From CAZEMR01 sp964513465 (GTDB lineage: Bacteria; Bacteroidota; Ignavibacteria; Kapaibacteriales; UBA2268): DNA of 54,627 nt. The notes beneath the pieces are model-generated. The model was not told where the DNA came from. It was given only the letters and a program-made list of their open reading frames with translations, and ran no database searches. The stretch covers positions 1 through 54,627 of the forward strand of contig CAZEMR010000014.1 of assembly GCA_964513465.1 (NCBI GenBank), written 5' to 3'. The translations under genes were made by a program, and so were the position numbers. Of this stretch, positions 1 through 8,576 are shown piece by piece (position 1 is the first letter of the stretch; the number at the start of each line of letters is the position of its first letter).

Positions 1-323
1 TAGAGAAAAGTAATGATGCCGACCTCAAAATTGTTTGCGCTGTCCGAACCTTCCGAAGGTTTCAAACCTTCGGAAGGATGTGAGGAATGAGAATAGTAAA
101 TGAGGAAACCAACCAGCGCTGTCCGAACCTTCCGAAGGTTTCAAACCTTCGGAAGGATGTAGAGAAAAGTAATGATGCCGGCCTCAAAATTGTTTGCGCT
201 GTCCGAACCTTCCGAAGGTTTCAAAACCTTCGGAAGGATGTAGAGAAAAGTAATGATGCCGACCTCAAAATTGTTTGCGCTGTCCGAACCTTCCGCAGGT
301 TTCAAACCTTCGGAAGGATGTAG
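1..323. repeat. Tandem array of about 80-base palindromic repeats
   Basis: Four hairpin cores lie at 49-77, 128-156, 208-237 and 289-317, spaced 79-81 bases apart. Each has 14-base arms (CCTTCCGAAGGTTT and its complement) around a single C. Copies 1 and 2 are perfect, copy 3 has one extra A in the loop, and copy 4 has one changed base in the left arm. The roughly 50-base spacers are nearly identical to one another except the one between cores 1 and 2, which differs after its first few bases and keeps only its last ten or so. The array runs off the left edge. No coding sense is evident: short frames through it simply repeat the same peptide. It could be a repeat array or a set of bidirectional terminator-like hairpins. 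Confidence 0.9.
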
Positions 324-350
324 AAAAACCCGCTGCTGGAGCGGGTTTCA
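323..350 (-). terminator. Rho-independent terminator of the tRNA-Ser gene
   Basis: On the minus strand a 9-base-pair stem (AAACCCGCT with AGCGGGTTT, 326-348) has a 5-base loop and is followed by a short run of T. It lies just past the 3' end of the minus-strand tRNA-Ser, where a terminator is expected. Confidence 0.75.
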
Positions 351-362
351 AGAGATAGGTTG

Positions 363-445
363 CGGAGGATGAGGGACTCGAACCCCCACAGGCTTGCGCC
401 CGGCGGTTTTCAAGACCGCTGCAATACCAATTATGCGAATCCTCC
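363..445 (-). tRNA. tRNA-Ser (anticodon UGA)
   Basis: Read on the minus strand, a 7-base-pair acceptor stem (GGAGGAT with ATCCTCC) encloses a D arm, an anticodon arm GCGGT-CTTGAAA-ACCGC, a long variable arm typical of class II tRNAs (serine, leucine, tyrosine), and a T arm with GTTCGAG. The loop gives anticodon TGA, which reads UCA serine codons. The 3' CCA is not encoded, so it must be added after transcription. A hairpin terminator follows. Confidence 0.93.
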
Positions 446-616
446 CGGGTCTTAGCTTAGACCGCAAATATCGGGGAAATATTTTATTTTTCAAAGTGTT
501 TTTTTTGGGAATTTTTGTTTATTTTATGGCTTGTCATTTTCTACTGTTTTCCATCGACGTTCAGGATTCACCTATAAATCCATCTTTTGTTTTCTAACTA
601 TCAGGAGGCCTCTTTT

Positions 617-1693
617 ATGAAACGCTTATCAATGTTGATTTTAAGTGTATTCGCCATCTCTTCGCTTTTCACTTCTGCAATTGCTCAAATGCCCGACCTC
701 AAGGTCAGCGCCTACGTCGATTCTTACTATGCAACCGATAACGATAAGGGCCGCATGGGCATCCGTCGGTTTTCATATGTCAACAAAATAAAAGATGAAT
801 TCGGACTGAATATCGGCCAGATCAGCGTATCCGCCGACACCGAACACTATTACGGAAAGGTAACATTCCACACCGGCGATTTAGCCGGAAGCGCAATTCC
901 GGGTATGATTCAGGAAGCCTACGCAGGATTCAAATTTACCGACAAGTTTACTGTAGATGCGGGGTATTTTCTTACTCATATCGGCGGCGAAGCGCTGCTG
1001 CCCAAGGATAACTGGCTTTCGTCGCACAGCCTTGTGACTTTCTACGAGCCTTTCTACCATGCAGGCGTCCGCTTCGGTTATCAATTCTCACAGAATTTCG
1101 GCGCCCAGCTTCATATACTGAACGGCAACGGTATTTTCCGCGATAATAATATGAACAAAACGCTCGGCTGGTATCTGGCATACAACAACGACAATGAAAC
1201 ATTCACACTGTCCTACGCAGGATTACTCGGCAATGAGGCGCCCGGCAGCCCGAACAATGCCCAGACACATATGTACCACAACGTCTGCGCCGGACTGAAG
1301 CTGTCTGACAATTTCGAGACCAAAGCGCAGTTCGACTTCGCATCGCTCGAGGACGGCACCCGCGATGACGATGGCGAACTAACAGCCGGCTCGTTCATGG
1401 GCGCATCGCTGCAGGGCCGCTATCACTTTAGCAAAATGGCAAATGCCACGCTGCGCGTAGCTTATATCGACGACAGCGACGCGATCTACGGCGAGGACTG
1501 GAAGCATTTTACCGGCCTCGGCGTTACGCTTGGCGCGGAATATAAGCCGGTCGAAAACGGCTATATCCGGCTCGAGGGCCGCATGATCTCGCTTTCGGGG
1601 GATGACGACAGAGGCAAAATTTTCTATGACGGCGATGAACTCACCAATAGCCGCATGGAAGTCATGCTGAATTTCGGAGTATATTTAGATTAA
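617..1693 (+). CDS. Outer-membrane beta-barrel porin (OmpL-like, porin-2 family)
   Basis: A 358-residue protein with an N-terminal signal peptide (MKRLSMLILSVFAISSLFTS, cut after the Ala-Gln region). The mature part is rich in alternating aromatic and polar beta strands and contains the stretch with LHILNGNG followed by DNN and K, which is characteristic of the putative beta-barrel porin-2 (OmpL-like) family of Bacteroidota. It would form a channel in the outer membrane; the substrate cannot be read from the sequence. The start was set at the ATG that follows a strong AGGAGG at 603-608; an in-frame upstream start lies before this site and would bury the signal peptide. It appears to be a single-gene unit, since a hairpin terminator follows. 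Confidence 0.85.
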   Translation: MKRLSMLILSVFAISSLFTSAIAQMPDLKVSAYVDSYYATDNDKGRMGIRRFSYVNKIKDEFGLNIGQISVSADTEHYYGKVTFHTGDLAGSAIPGMIQEAYAGFKFTDKFTVDAGYFLTHIGGEALLPKDNWLSSHSLVTFYEPFYHAGVRFGYQFSQNFGAQLHILNGNGIFRDNNMNKTLGWYLAYNNDNETFTLSYAGLLGNEAPGSPNNAQTHMYHNVCAGLKLSDNFETKAQFDFASLEDGTRDDDGELTAGSFMGASLQGRYHFSKMANATLRVAYIDDSDAIYGEDWKHFTGLGVTLGAEYKPVENGYIRLEGRMISLSGDDDRGKIFYDGDELTNSRMEVMLNFGVYLD

Positions 1694-1726
1694 TTTGCTA
1701 AATTAATAAGAATTTATTATAATGAT

Positions 1727-1765
1727 GCCGTTGCCCGGCGAATCGGGCAGCGGCTTCTTTATTTC
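1727..1765 (+). terminator. Terminator of the porin gene
   Basis: The stem GCCGTTGCCCG / CGGGCAGCGGC (11 pairs with one G-T) has a 6-base loop and is followed by the T-rich stretch TTCTTTATTT. It lies 33 bases after the porin stop codon. Confidence 0.75.
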
Positions 1766-1803
1766 CGTCACCATTTTTACTTCAAATATATCGGAAATCA
1801 CCA

Positions 1804-2592
1804 ATGAAACTCGAACTCAAAGGCAGAAACGCCCTCGTATGCGGCGCAAGCGAGGGTATAGGCGCGGCGATTGCCCGCCAGCTCGCAAAAATCGGCGCTA
1901 ATGTAACGATACTTTCGCGCAATAAGGATAAGATCGACAAACAGCTTGCAAATCTGGATACATCCCAGGGCAACACCCACGACTGGGTGGTGGCCGACCT
2001 GAGCGATCCGGATGTGGCCGCATCGGAAGTGCGCCGCCGGATAGACGACGGCCGCAACTACCACGTGCTGGTAAACAACAGCGGCGGACCGCCTCCCGGA
2101 GCGATAACCGATGCGAAAATCTCGGACTTCCAGTCGGCAATTCGCGCGCATCTGTTTGCTTCGCAATTGCTTACGCGCGAGCTTGTGCCGGGGATGAAAT
2201 CCGACGGCTGGGGACGCATCATAAATATAATATCGGTTGGCGCGCGGCGTCCGATCGACAATCTGGGAGTATCGAATACCGTGCGGGGTGCGATGATGAG
2301 CTGGTCGAAGACACTGGCCACCGAATTGGCGCCGTACGGAATTACCGTAAACAATATTTTGCCTGGTCATACGGATACATCGCGGTTGAGGTCGCTGATG
2401 GAAAAAAAATCAAAAAAATCGAGTAAATCAATTCAGGAAATCGAGGCCGAAATGCAGGCGCTGAACCCGATGGGACGCTTCGGCAAGCCCGAAGAATTGG
2501 GGTATCTGGGCGCATTTCTGGCTTCGGATTATGCGTCGTATATTACCGGGGTAAGCATCCCTGTAGATGGTGGATTCCTGAAATGCCTGTGA
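1804..2592 (+). CDS. Atypical short-chain dehydrogenase/reductase (SDR) lacking the YxxxK pair
   Basis: A 262-residue Rossmann-fold protein of the FabG-like SDR superfamily. The cofactor loop CGASEGIG (about residues 13-20) and the NNSGG motif after strand 4 are intact, and the C-terminal SIPVDGGF is typical of classical SDRs. The catalytic Ser aligns with S144, but the Tyr and Lys of YxxxK fall at S157 and R161 (SNTVR). From family knowledge, a group of SDRs close to 3-oxoacyl-ACP reductases has this SNTVR form. Without the Tyr the usual proton-relay chemistry cannot operate, so the reaction is unknown; it may bind NAD(P)H without acting as an ordinary reductase. There is no strong ribosome site before the ATG. 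The gene stands alone between a terminator and a 390-base gap. Confidence 0.85.
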   Translation: MKLELKGRNALVCGASEGIGAAIARQLAKIGANVTILSRNKDKIDKQLANLDTSQGNTHDWVVADLSDPDVAASEVRRRIDDGRNYHVLVNNSGGPPPGAITDAKISDFQSAIRAHLFASQLLTRELVPGMKSDGWGRIINIISVGARRPIDNLGVSNTVRGAMMSWSKTLATELAPYGITVNNILPGHTDTSRLRSLMEKKSKKSSKSIQEIEAEMQALNPMGRFGKPEELGYLGAFLASDYASYITGVSIPVDGGFLKCL

Positions 2593-2701
2593 TGATGCGG
2601 GATTGTTAGTTGTTGGCAATTATGAATTTAGTAATAAATTAACCGTAAATTAAGCGGTGGTGAACATTTAGAACTTTTTTTAAATTTTTTCAATTTTTTA
2701 C

Positions 2702-2732
2702 TTGCTATTTAATCAAAAGTCTTGTAGATTTG
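2702..2732 (+). promoter_or_regulatory. Candidate Bacteroidota-type promoter upstream of ftsQ
   Basis: TTG at 2702-2704, a 20-base spacer and TAGATTTG at 2725-2732 fit the Bacteroidota sigma pattern (TTTG, N19-21, TAnnTTTG). Transcription would start near 2739 and leave a leader of about 245 bases before ftsQ. The whole gap 2593-2983 has no gene; it is AT-rich, with a GC-richer patch at 2765-2860 containing short stem-forming pieces, but I recognise no known riboswitch. Confidence 0.5.
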
Positions 2733-2983
2733 AGATGCAGTATAAATTCTATTAGCAGCATAAAAGGGGGGATTCCCTTCGGGTTTTTCTTCCTGATATT
2801 TATATTATGTGGGATGGTGCGATTTAGCGGGATGAACGATCTTTCGGTCGGACAAAATCAATTCATTTATTTTCAATAACTTATATTATTTTCCAGTTTA
2901 TTCAGAAAGCAATGAATTTTTTCCTGCGATTCCACATTAAATAATTTTAATAAATTAAAATACTTTCATCCGGAGCGCTGTAC

Positions 2984-3709
2984 ATGGGGGGATTTAGTAC
3001 GCCAGCGAAGAGGACCAGGATGTTTATTATTCTGGCCTGTGTTGTGCTTGGCCTTACCGGCCTGGTAATTCTGGCGGTTAAGTGGCAGTCCGAATCCGCT
3101 TCGACCGCAGTAGCAGTCGAAGGCGCCGGATTACTTCCTGAATCTTATTATCTCTCCCTTATTGGCTATAAGGATGATCGCCCGGGCGATTCTATCGATC
3201 TGCGCGCTATCGAAAGCGCAGTCAGGGCTTGTCCTTATGTCGCCAGCGCTTATGTATCGACTAATGCACAAAACCAGATCGAAATCACAATCGAAGAACG
3301 CACTCCGGTGGCGCTTTTTGTCGCCGAAGGAGGTCGTCAGGGGTATATTGCCTCCGATGGCGCTATGATGCCATATCGGCTGCTTCATGGCGCGGCGGAT
3401 ATTCCGGTCGCACAGATAGTCCGTGCGGACAGCGCCGCTGCCGGAGACATCGCTAAAGTGGCAGGGCGATTGAATGCAGCAGGAGACGACCTAAGGCCGG
3501 TGTTTTCGGAAATTATTCGCGACAGACTGGGTTCTATTTCGCTTCGCGACTCGGAGACCGGCACCATATATATATTAGGCCGTCCCGAATCGCTCGATCT
3601 GAAAATCAATAAGCTGATGAAAATAAAGTTGTTGCGAGCATCGCGGCGCGACCTTGCCGAAGCTGCGGAAATCGATCTCCGCTGGTCCGATAAGGCAATT
3701 ATCAGATAA
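2984..3709 (+). CDS. ftsQ: Cell division protein FtsQ (POTRA-domain)
   Basis: A 241-residue single-pass membrane protein. A short basic N-terminus precedes one membrane helix (about residues 13-32), then a periplasmic part in which ACPYVASAYV followed by IEITIEERTPVALF has the POTRA pattern of FtsQ/DivIB. FtsQ links the cytoplasmic FtsA-FtsZ ring to the wall-synthesis enzymes of the divisome. The sequence is divergent, so the call rests on the domain layout together with position: it sits immediately upstream of ftsA and ftsZ, the conserved order in the division cluster. CGGAG lies 8-12 bases before the ATG. Confidence 0.82.
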   Translation: MGGFSTPAKRTRMFIILACVVLGLTGLVILAVKWQSESASTAVAVEGAGLLPESYYLSLIGYKDDRPGDSIDLRAIESAVRACPYVASAYVSTNAQNQIEITIEERTPVALFVAEGGRQGYIASDGAMMPYRLLHGAADIPVAQIVRADSAAAGDIAKVAGRLNAAGDDLRPVFSEIIRDRLGSISLRDSETGTIYILGRPESLDLKINKLMKIKLLRASRRDLAEAAEIDLRWSDKAIIR

Positions 3710-3758
3710 TATCTGACAATAACATAAGTATTCATAAATTTTGATACGGGAAGAGATA

Positions 3759-5084
3759 ATGTCTACCTCCAATAGCAGCATAAACCGCAGCCAGAGCGGC
3801 ATCACAGTCGGGCTCGACGTCGGCACCACCAAGATTTGCGCACTGGTGGCCGAACCGGGAGAAAAACCGGATACATTGAACATCCTCGGTATCGGAATCG
3901 CGCCAAGCGAGGGCCTCAATCGCGGAGTGGTTACGAATATCGACAAAACAGTCCGCGCCATCAACGATGTAATTCAGCAGGCCGAGCAGCAATCCGGCAA
4001 ACGCATCAAGGACGTTGTAGTCGGCATCGCAGGCGATCATATCGATTCGATACAGGCCCGCGGAATAATAGGAATCTCTAATTCTAATATGGAGATAGCC
4101 CGCTCGGATGTGCAGCGCCTGCTCGAGGATACCCGCAAAATTAATATATCGCCCGACCGCGAAATTATCCACCTCATCCCACAGGATTTTATAATCGACG
4201 GTCAGGACCGCATTATCGATCCGGTCGGAATGAGCGGAGTCCGTATGGAGGCCAATGTGCATGTGGTCACGGGGCTTCGCAGCGCAATCAAAAATATGCA
4301 CCGCTGCGTGGAACGCTGCGGACTGGTCGTTAAGGACATAGTGCTCGAGCCGCTCGCAAGCAGCACCGCAATATTATCCGAAGAGGAGAAGGAGGTCGGA
4401 GTCGCTTTGATCGACATCGGCGGCGGCACAACGGATATTGCCATATTCGAGGAAAATATAATCCGATATTCCTCCGTGTTTGCGATTGCCGGCAATCAGG
4501 TGACCGACGATATCCGCAAGGGGCTTGGCATAATAGCATCGCAGGCCGAGGAGATAAAACGCGCCTATGGCCATGCCTACGAGGGATCGATCATGAAGGA
4601 CGAAGTATTCATGATTCCCGGCATCGGCGGACGCAAGCCAATGGAGGCCACCAAGAGCTACCTTTGCCAGATCATTCAGCCGCGTATGGAGGAATTGTTC
4701 GAATTCGCGCTTTCGGAAATCATCAAATCCGGATTCGCCGGAAGCCTTGGCGCCGGAGTCGTTCTCACCGGCGGCACCACGCTGCTTCGCGGCACCGAAG
4801 AGCTGGCGCAGGAGATATTCGGCATGCCTGTGAAAATAGGTATACCGCGCGGGATTTCTTATTCGGGGCTGGCCCCTGAGATCGAAAGCCCGATATATTC
4901 GACCTCGGTCGGGCTGGCCCTTTATGCGCTCCGCCAGGAAGAAGAAGCCCCGCAGATGGCCGAAGAGCCCGTCCAGCCTGAATCCCAGTCTGTGGCTCCC
5001 GAAGTCGAAACCGAAGAAATCCCGAAAAAAGGGGAAAAAGTCACGATATTCAATCGTGTCAAAAAATTTATCGAAGAATTATAG
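3759..5084 (+). CDS. ftsA: Cell division protein FtsA
   Basis: A 441-residue actin-like ATPase that anchors FtsZ to the membrane. The phosphate-1 motif GLDVGTTKICALV is at the N-terminus, an SHS2 (1C) subdomain follows, then the phosphate-2 motif IDIGGGTTDIAIF and the adenosine motif LTGGTTLLRG. The C-terminus is a short amphipathic helix (IFNRVKKFIEEL), the usual membrane-targeting sequence, joined by an acidic, Pro- and Glu-rich linker. The ATG was chosen because GGGAAGAG lies just before it; a TTG 18 bases upstream is less likely. It lies 49 bases after ftsQ and 52 before ftsZ. Confidence 0.97.
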   Translation: MSTSNSSINRSQSGITVGLDVGTTKICALVAEPGEKPDTLNILGIGIAPSEGLNRGVVTNIDKTVRAINDVIQQAEQQSGKRIKDVVVGIAGDHIDSIQARGIIGISNSNMEIARSDVQRLLEDTRKINISPDREIIHLIPQDFIIDGQDRIIDPVGMSGVRMEANVHVVTGLRSAIKNMHRCVERCGLVVKDIVLEPLASSTAILSEEEKEVGVALIDIGGGTTDIAIFEENIIRYSSVFAIAGNQVTDDIRKGLGIIASQAEEIKRAYGHAYEGSIMKDEVFMIPGIGGRKPMEATKSYLCQIIQPRMEELFEFALSEIIKSGFAGSLGAGVVLTGGTTLLRGTEELAQEIFGMPVKIGIPRGISYSGLAPEIESPIYSTSVGLALYALRQEEEAPQMAEEPVQPESQSVAPEVETEEIPKKGEKVTIFNRVKKFIEEL

Positions 5085-5136
5085 AAATATTGAATTATAA
5101 ATAAGTTGTTGTTTATTATATATTTGGGGATAGTCT

Positions 5137-6474
5137 ATGCCAATTGATTTGGATACCAGATCGACCGACGGCGCCAAAATTCGCGTGATAGGCGTGGGAG
5201 GCGGCGGAGGAAACGCGATCAATAATATGATCGCAAAAGGCCTGACCGGAGTGGATTTCATAGTCGCCAATACCGATACCCAGGCGCTGGAGTTCAACCT
5301 GGCCAGCCACAAAGTGCAGCTCGGCCGGGAAACCACTCGCGGACTCGGCGCGGGAGCTAATCCGGAAGTAGGTCGAAGCAGTGTCGAGGAATCCGCAGAC
5401 GAGATTTCCGGATTGCTCGAGGGCAGCGATATGATTTTCGTTACTGCCGGAATGGGCGGCGGCACCGGAACCGGCGGAGCGCCGCTGATCGCAAAGATCG
5501 GCAACGAGATGGACGCACTCGTTGTGGCGATCGTTACACGCCCGTTTATTTGGGAAGGCAAAAAGCGCAGCCGGGTTGCCGACGAAGGCATTCGTGAATT
5601 GCGCCAGCATGTTGATGCTCTTATAGTTATACCAAACCAGAAATTACTCGATATTATCGACAAAAACACCAGCTTCGGCGATGCATTCAAATCCGTCGAC
5701 GAAGTGCTTTATAATGCCACCCGCGGCATTGCAGACATTATCTCGCGCCACGGCATGGTCAACGTCGACTTTGCAGACGTTAAGACCGTGATGAAGGGAA
5801 TGGGCGATGCGCTCATGGGCATCGGGGTCGCCACCGGCGAACACCGCGCCATCGAGGCTACCCAGAATGCGCTCAATTCGCCGCTGCTCGATGGTATTTC
5901 GATTGCCGGTGCGCAGGGAGTGCTGGTCAATATCACAGGCGGAAGCGACCTGACAATGCACGAAGTCGCCGAGGCCGTCTCTATCGTCGAAAGCGCCGCA
6001 GGCGGAGAGGCCAACCTTATCCACGGCGTCGTTTATAACGAAACCGAGATGGACGAGCTGATGGTCACAGTAGTAGCCACCGGATTCCATAAAGAAGAAG
6101 AAGACGAATTCGATATGGAACAGACCGGCGCACGCAACGGCAAATACGAGGAAGTCGAAATTCCGTTCTACGAAAATCAGGTCGAGCAGCACAACCAGCG
6201 CGCCACGGGCAAAGTCGGCAAGCCCGGCAAAGTCGCTTTCCCCAGCGAGCCGTCCGACCGGCCGGTGCGAGAGCGCGAACTGCCGCCGATACCTCGTGGA
6301 GTGGATCAGCTTCGGGTGGTCGACCGTCCGGCATACGAACGCCGAGAAACCACAGTGCGCGCACCATATGGCTCTGCCCGTGCCCGCATCGAGCGCCTCA
6401 GCGGAAATAATAAGAAGAATAACGAAGAACAGATAAATGATAAACCAACATTTCTGAGAAAGATTATGGATTAA
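5137..6474 (+). CDS. ftsZ: Cell division protein FtsZ
   Basis: A 445-residue tubulin-like GTPase forming the division ring. The nucleotide motif GVGGGGGNAINNM and the tubulin signature GMGGGTGTGGAP are intact, and the T7 loop region with NVDFADVKTVM is present. After the globular domain comes a linker of about 100 residues rich in charged residues and proline, then the conserved C-terminal peptide KPTFLRKIMD, which binds FtsA. GGGGA lies upstream of the ATG. It is the last gene of the ftsQAZ unit; a terminator follows. Confidence 0.98.
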   Translation: MPIDLDTRSTDGAKIRVIGVGGGGGNAINNMIAKGLTGVDFIVANTDTQALEFNLASHKVQLGRETTRGLGAGANPEVGRSSVEESADEISGLLEGSDMIFVTAGMGGGTGTGGAPLIAKIGNEMDALVVAIVTRPFIWEGKKRSRVADEGIRELRQHVDALIVIPNQKLLDIIDKNTSFGDAFKSVDEVLYNATRGIADIISRHGMVNVDFADVKTVMKGMGDALMGIGVATGEHRAIEATQNALNSPLLDGISIAGAQGVLVNITGGSDLTMHEVAEAVSIVESAAGGEANLIHGVVYNETEMDELMVTVVATGFHKEEEDEFDMEQTGARNGKYEEVEIPFYENQVEQHNQRATGKVGKPGKVAFPSEPSDRPVRERELPPIPRGVDQLRVVDRPAYERRETTVRAPYGSARARIERLSGNNKKNNEEQINDKPTFLRKIMD

Positions 6475-6550
6475 TCGATACTGTGTTTTAATTATTCAGG
6501 AAATTATTCCATAAATTGATTTGATTTACCTTTAATTCTTATCTTGTTTT

Positions 6551-6585
6551 GCCCGGAGGGAGACCGACCCTTCGGGCATTTTTTG
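6551..6585 (+). terminator. Terminator after ftsZ
   Basis: The stem GCCCGGAGGG / CCCTTCGGGC (one internal mismatch) has a 7-base loop and is followed by ATTTTTTG. It closes the ftsQAZ transcription unit about 75 bases after the ftsZ stop. Confidence 0.85.
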
Positions 6586-6639
6586 TAATATTGCACCATT
6601 CTTAACGTTTTATATATATCATTATAATCGCGAAATGGA

Positions 6640-8550
6640 ATGGGAAAAAGACCTGAAATAAAAGATTCTCTCGAATCGATCGGCACGGACGAAATCGAGT
6701 TCCCGCCGGAGCTGCTGCAGAAAGTCGCCGCCGCGCCCACACGCCCGGGGATTTATCAGTATTTTAATAAAAGCGGGAAAATTATATATGTCGGCAAGGC
6801 GAAAAATCTGCGCAATCGTGTTCGATCATATTTCCAGAAGGGCCGCCCGCAGGACGCCAAGACCCGCGCCATGATCGGCAAAATCGCCGATGTGGACTAT
6901 ATAGTGGTCGATAACGAAGCCGAGGCGCTGATACTCGAGGATACACTGATCAAAAAGCATAAACCGCGGTATAATATATTGCTGCGCGACGATAAGTCCT
7001 ATCCGTTCATAAGGGTCACCAAAGAGGAATATCCGCGCATATTCGCCACACGCAACGTAATCCGCGACGGATCGAAATATTTCGGACCATTCACGGATGT
7101 GCGCCATATGAAGCAATTGCTCAAAACAATCCGCAGCATTTTCCGATTCCGCACCTGCGATTATAATATAAATGAAGAAACAATCGAAAAAGGGAAATAC
7201 AAGATATGCCTTGATTATCATATTGATAAATGCGGGGGGCCATGCGAGGGGCTGAGTCCGAAGGAAAAATATCAGGAGAACGTCCGCCACGCAATCCGCA
7301 TAATCAATGGCAAAACAAAAGACCTGCAGCGCGAGCTTGAGGAGAAAATGAATCAGTTCGCAGAGGAAATGCGATTCGAGGAAGCCGCAGTGATGCGCAA
7401 CAAACTCGCCTTGCTGCGCGAATATTCCGAAAAGCAGAAAATCGTCAGCGCCGAGGCAATCGACCGCGATATATTCGCTATCGCCCGGGTGGACGAGAAC
7501 GCCTGTGCGATTGCTCTCAAAGTCCGAGACGGCAAGCTTACCGGCAAGCGGCACTTCATAATTAAGAATGCGGAAATCGACGACGACGCCACTATTCTCC
7601 AGCGCACGCTCGAGAAGTGGTATCTCGAAAACGACTTCGTCCCGCGCGAAATATTCCTGCCCGACGAACCCGAAGACCTCGAATACCTGCTCGGCTGGCT
7701 GGCCGGAAAGCGCGGCGGCCCGGTCAATATCAAAATCCCCCGCATCGGCGAAAAGCGCCACATGGTCGAAATGGCCGAAACCAATGCCCGATTTATATTA
7801 AAAGAGCGCCAGATAGCGATCGACCGCCGCGAGCAGTCGCTGCCGCACGCGGTCACGGCACTCCAGCGCGACCTCCGGCTGCCCAATCCGCCGCGCCGGA
7901 TCGAGTGCATCGACAATTCGCATATTCAGGGCAGCGACATGGTTTCCTCGCTCGTCGTATTCGAAGAGGGCAAGCCAAAAAAGGCTGATTACCGCAAATT
8001 TAAAATAAAATCGGTCGAAAAGGGCGACGACTTCGCCGCAATGCGCGAGGTGGTAAACCGCCGATATTCCCGACTGATCGCAGAGGAGCAGCCACTGCCC
8101 GACCTGATAGTAATCGACGGCGGCAAGGGCCAGCTATCGGCAGCCTACGGCGTACTCAAAGAGCTTGCGATCGAGGGCAAAGTGCCAGTGGTCGGCCTGG
8201 CCAAGCGGCTCGAGGAAGTATTCTTCCCCGGCGAAAAGGAGCCATACCTATTGCCGCGCACATCCAGCAGCCTTCGGCTGATTCAGCAGCTCCGCGACGA
8301 GGCCCACCGGTTTGCGATCGCATTCCACCGCCAATTGCGCGATAAGCGAACATTGCGCACTGAATTAACAAATATTCCGGGAATAGGCGAGAAAACAGCG
8401 CAAAAATTACTCATAAATCTCAATTCAGTCGAAGAAATTCGCAATGCAGGCTTGGAAAAACTCCGCGAATTTGTAAATTTGAAACAAGCCGAAGCTATTC
8501 GCAAATATTTCGATCAGGCCTCCGGCGAAAATTTCGAAGTTATCGATTAA
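6640..8550 (+). CDS. uvrC: UvrABC system protein C (excinuclease subunit)
   Basis: A 636-residue nucleotide-excision-repair nuclease that cuts the damaged strand on both sides of the lesion. In order: a GIY-YIG nuclease domain (GIYQYF then YVGKAKNLRNRV, near residues 36-62), a cysteine cluster (CLDYHIDKCGGPC), a UVR motif (MRFEEAAVMRNKL, about residues 243-255) that contacts UvrB, an RNase-H-like endonuclease domain (IECIDNSHIQG and DLIVIDGGKGQL), and a helix-hairpin-helix DNA-binding end (IPGIGEKTAQKLL). Length is normal for UvrC. An 8-codon frame starting at 6635 overlaps the start. It is followed at 26 bases by the GH13 gene, so the two may be co-transcribed. Confidence 0.97.
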   Translation: MGKRPEIKDSLESIGTDEIEFPPELLQKVAAAPTRPGIYQYFNKSGKIIYVGKAKNLRNRVRSYFQKGRPQDAKTRAMIGKIADVDYIVVDNEAEALILEDTLIKKHKPRYNILLRDDKSYPFIRVTKEEYPRIFATRNVIRDGSKYFGPFTDVRHMKQLLKTIRSIFRFRTCDYNINEETIEKGKYKICLDYHIDKCGGPCEGLSPKEKYQENVRHAIRIINGKTKDLQRELEEKMNQFAEEMRFEEAAVMRNKLALLREYSEKQKIVSAEAIDRDIFAIARVDENACAIALKVRDGKLTGKRHFIIKNAEIDDDATILQRTLEKWYLENDFVPREIFLPDEPEDLEYLLGWLAGKRGGPVNIKIPRIGEKRHMVEMAETNARFILKERQIAIDRREQSLPHAVTALQRDLRLPNPPRRIECIDNSHIQGSDMVSSLVVFEEGKPKKADYRKFKIKSVEKGDDFAAMREVVNRRYSRLIAEEQPLPDLIVIDGGKGQLSAAYGVLKELAIEGKVPVVGLAKRLEEVFFPGEKEPYLLPRTSSSLRLIQQLRDEAHRFAIAFHRQLRDKRTLRTELTNIPGIGEKTAQKLLINLNSVEEIRNAGLEKLREFVNLKQAEAIRKYFDQASGENFEVID

Positions 8551-8576
8551 TCTTGTCATATTAATCCGAACCCGCT

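Noticed and set aside
1..323. CRISPR array
   Set aside because: The intervals between palindromes are nearly identical instead of unique, and the repeats are longer and more variable in spacing than CRISPR repeats. No cas genes are present.
587..616. Longer start for the porin at 587
   Set aside because: It would place 10 residues before the signal peptide, and the strong AGGAGG belongs to the ATG at 617.
2740..2983. Riboswitch in the ftsQ leader
   Set aside because: Some stem-forming pieces occur, but no recognised aptamer core is present, and ftsQ is not a usual target.
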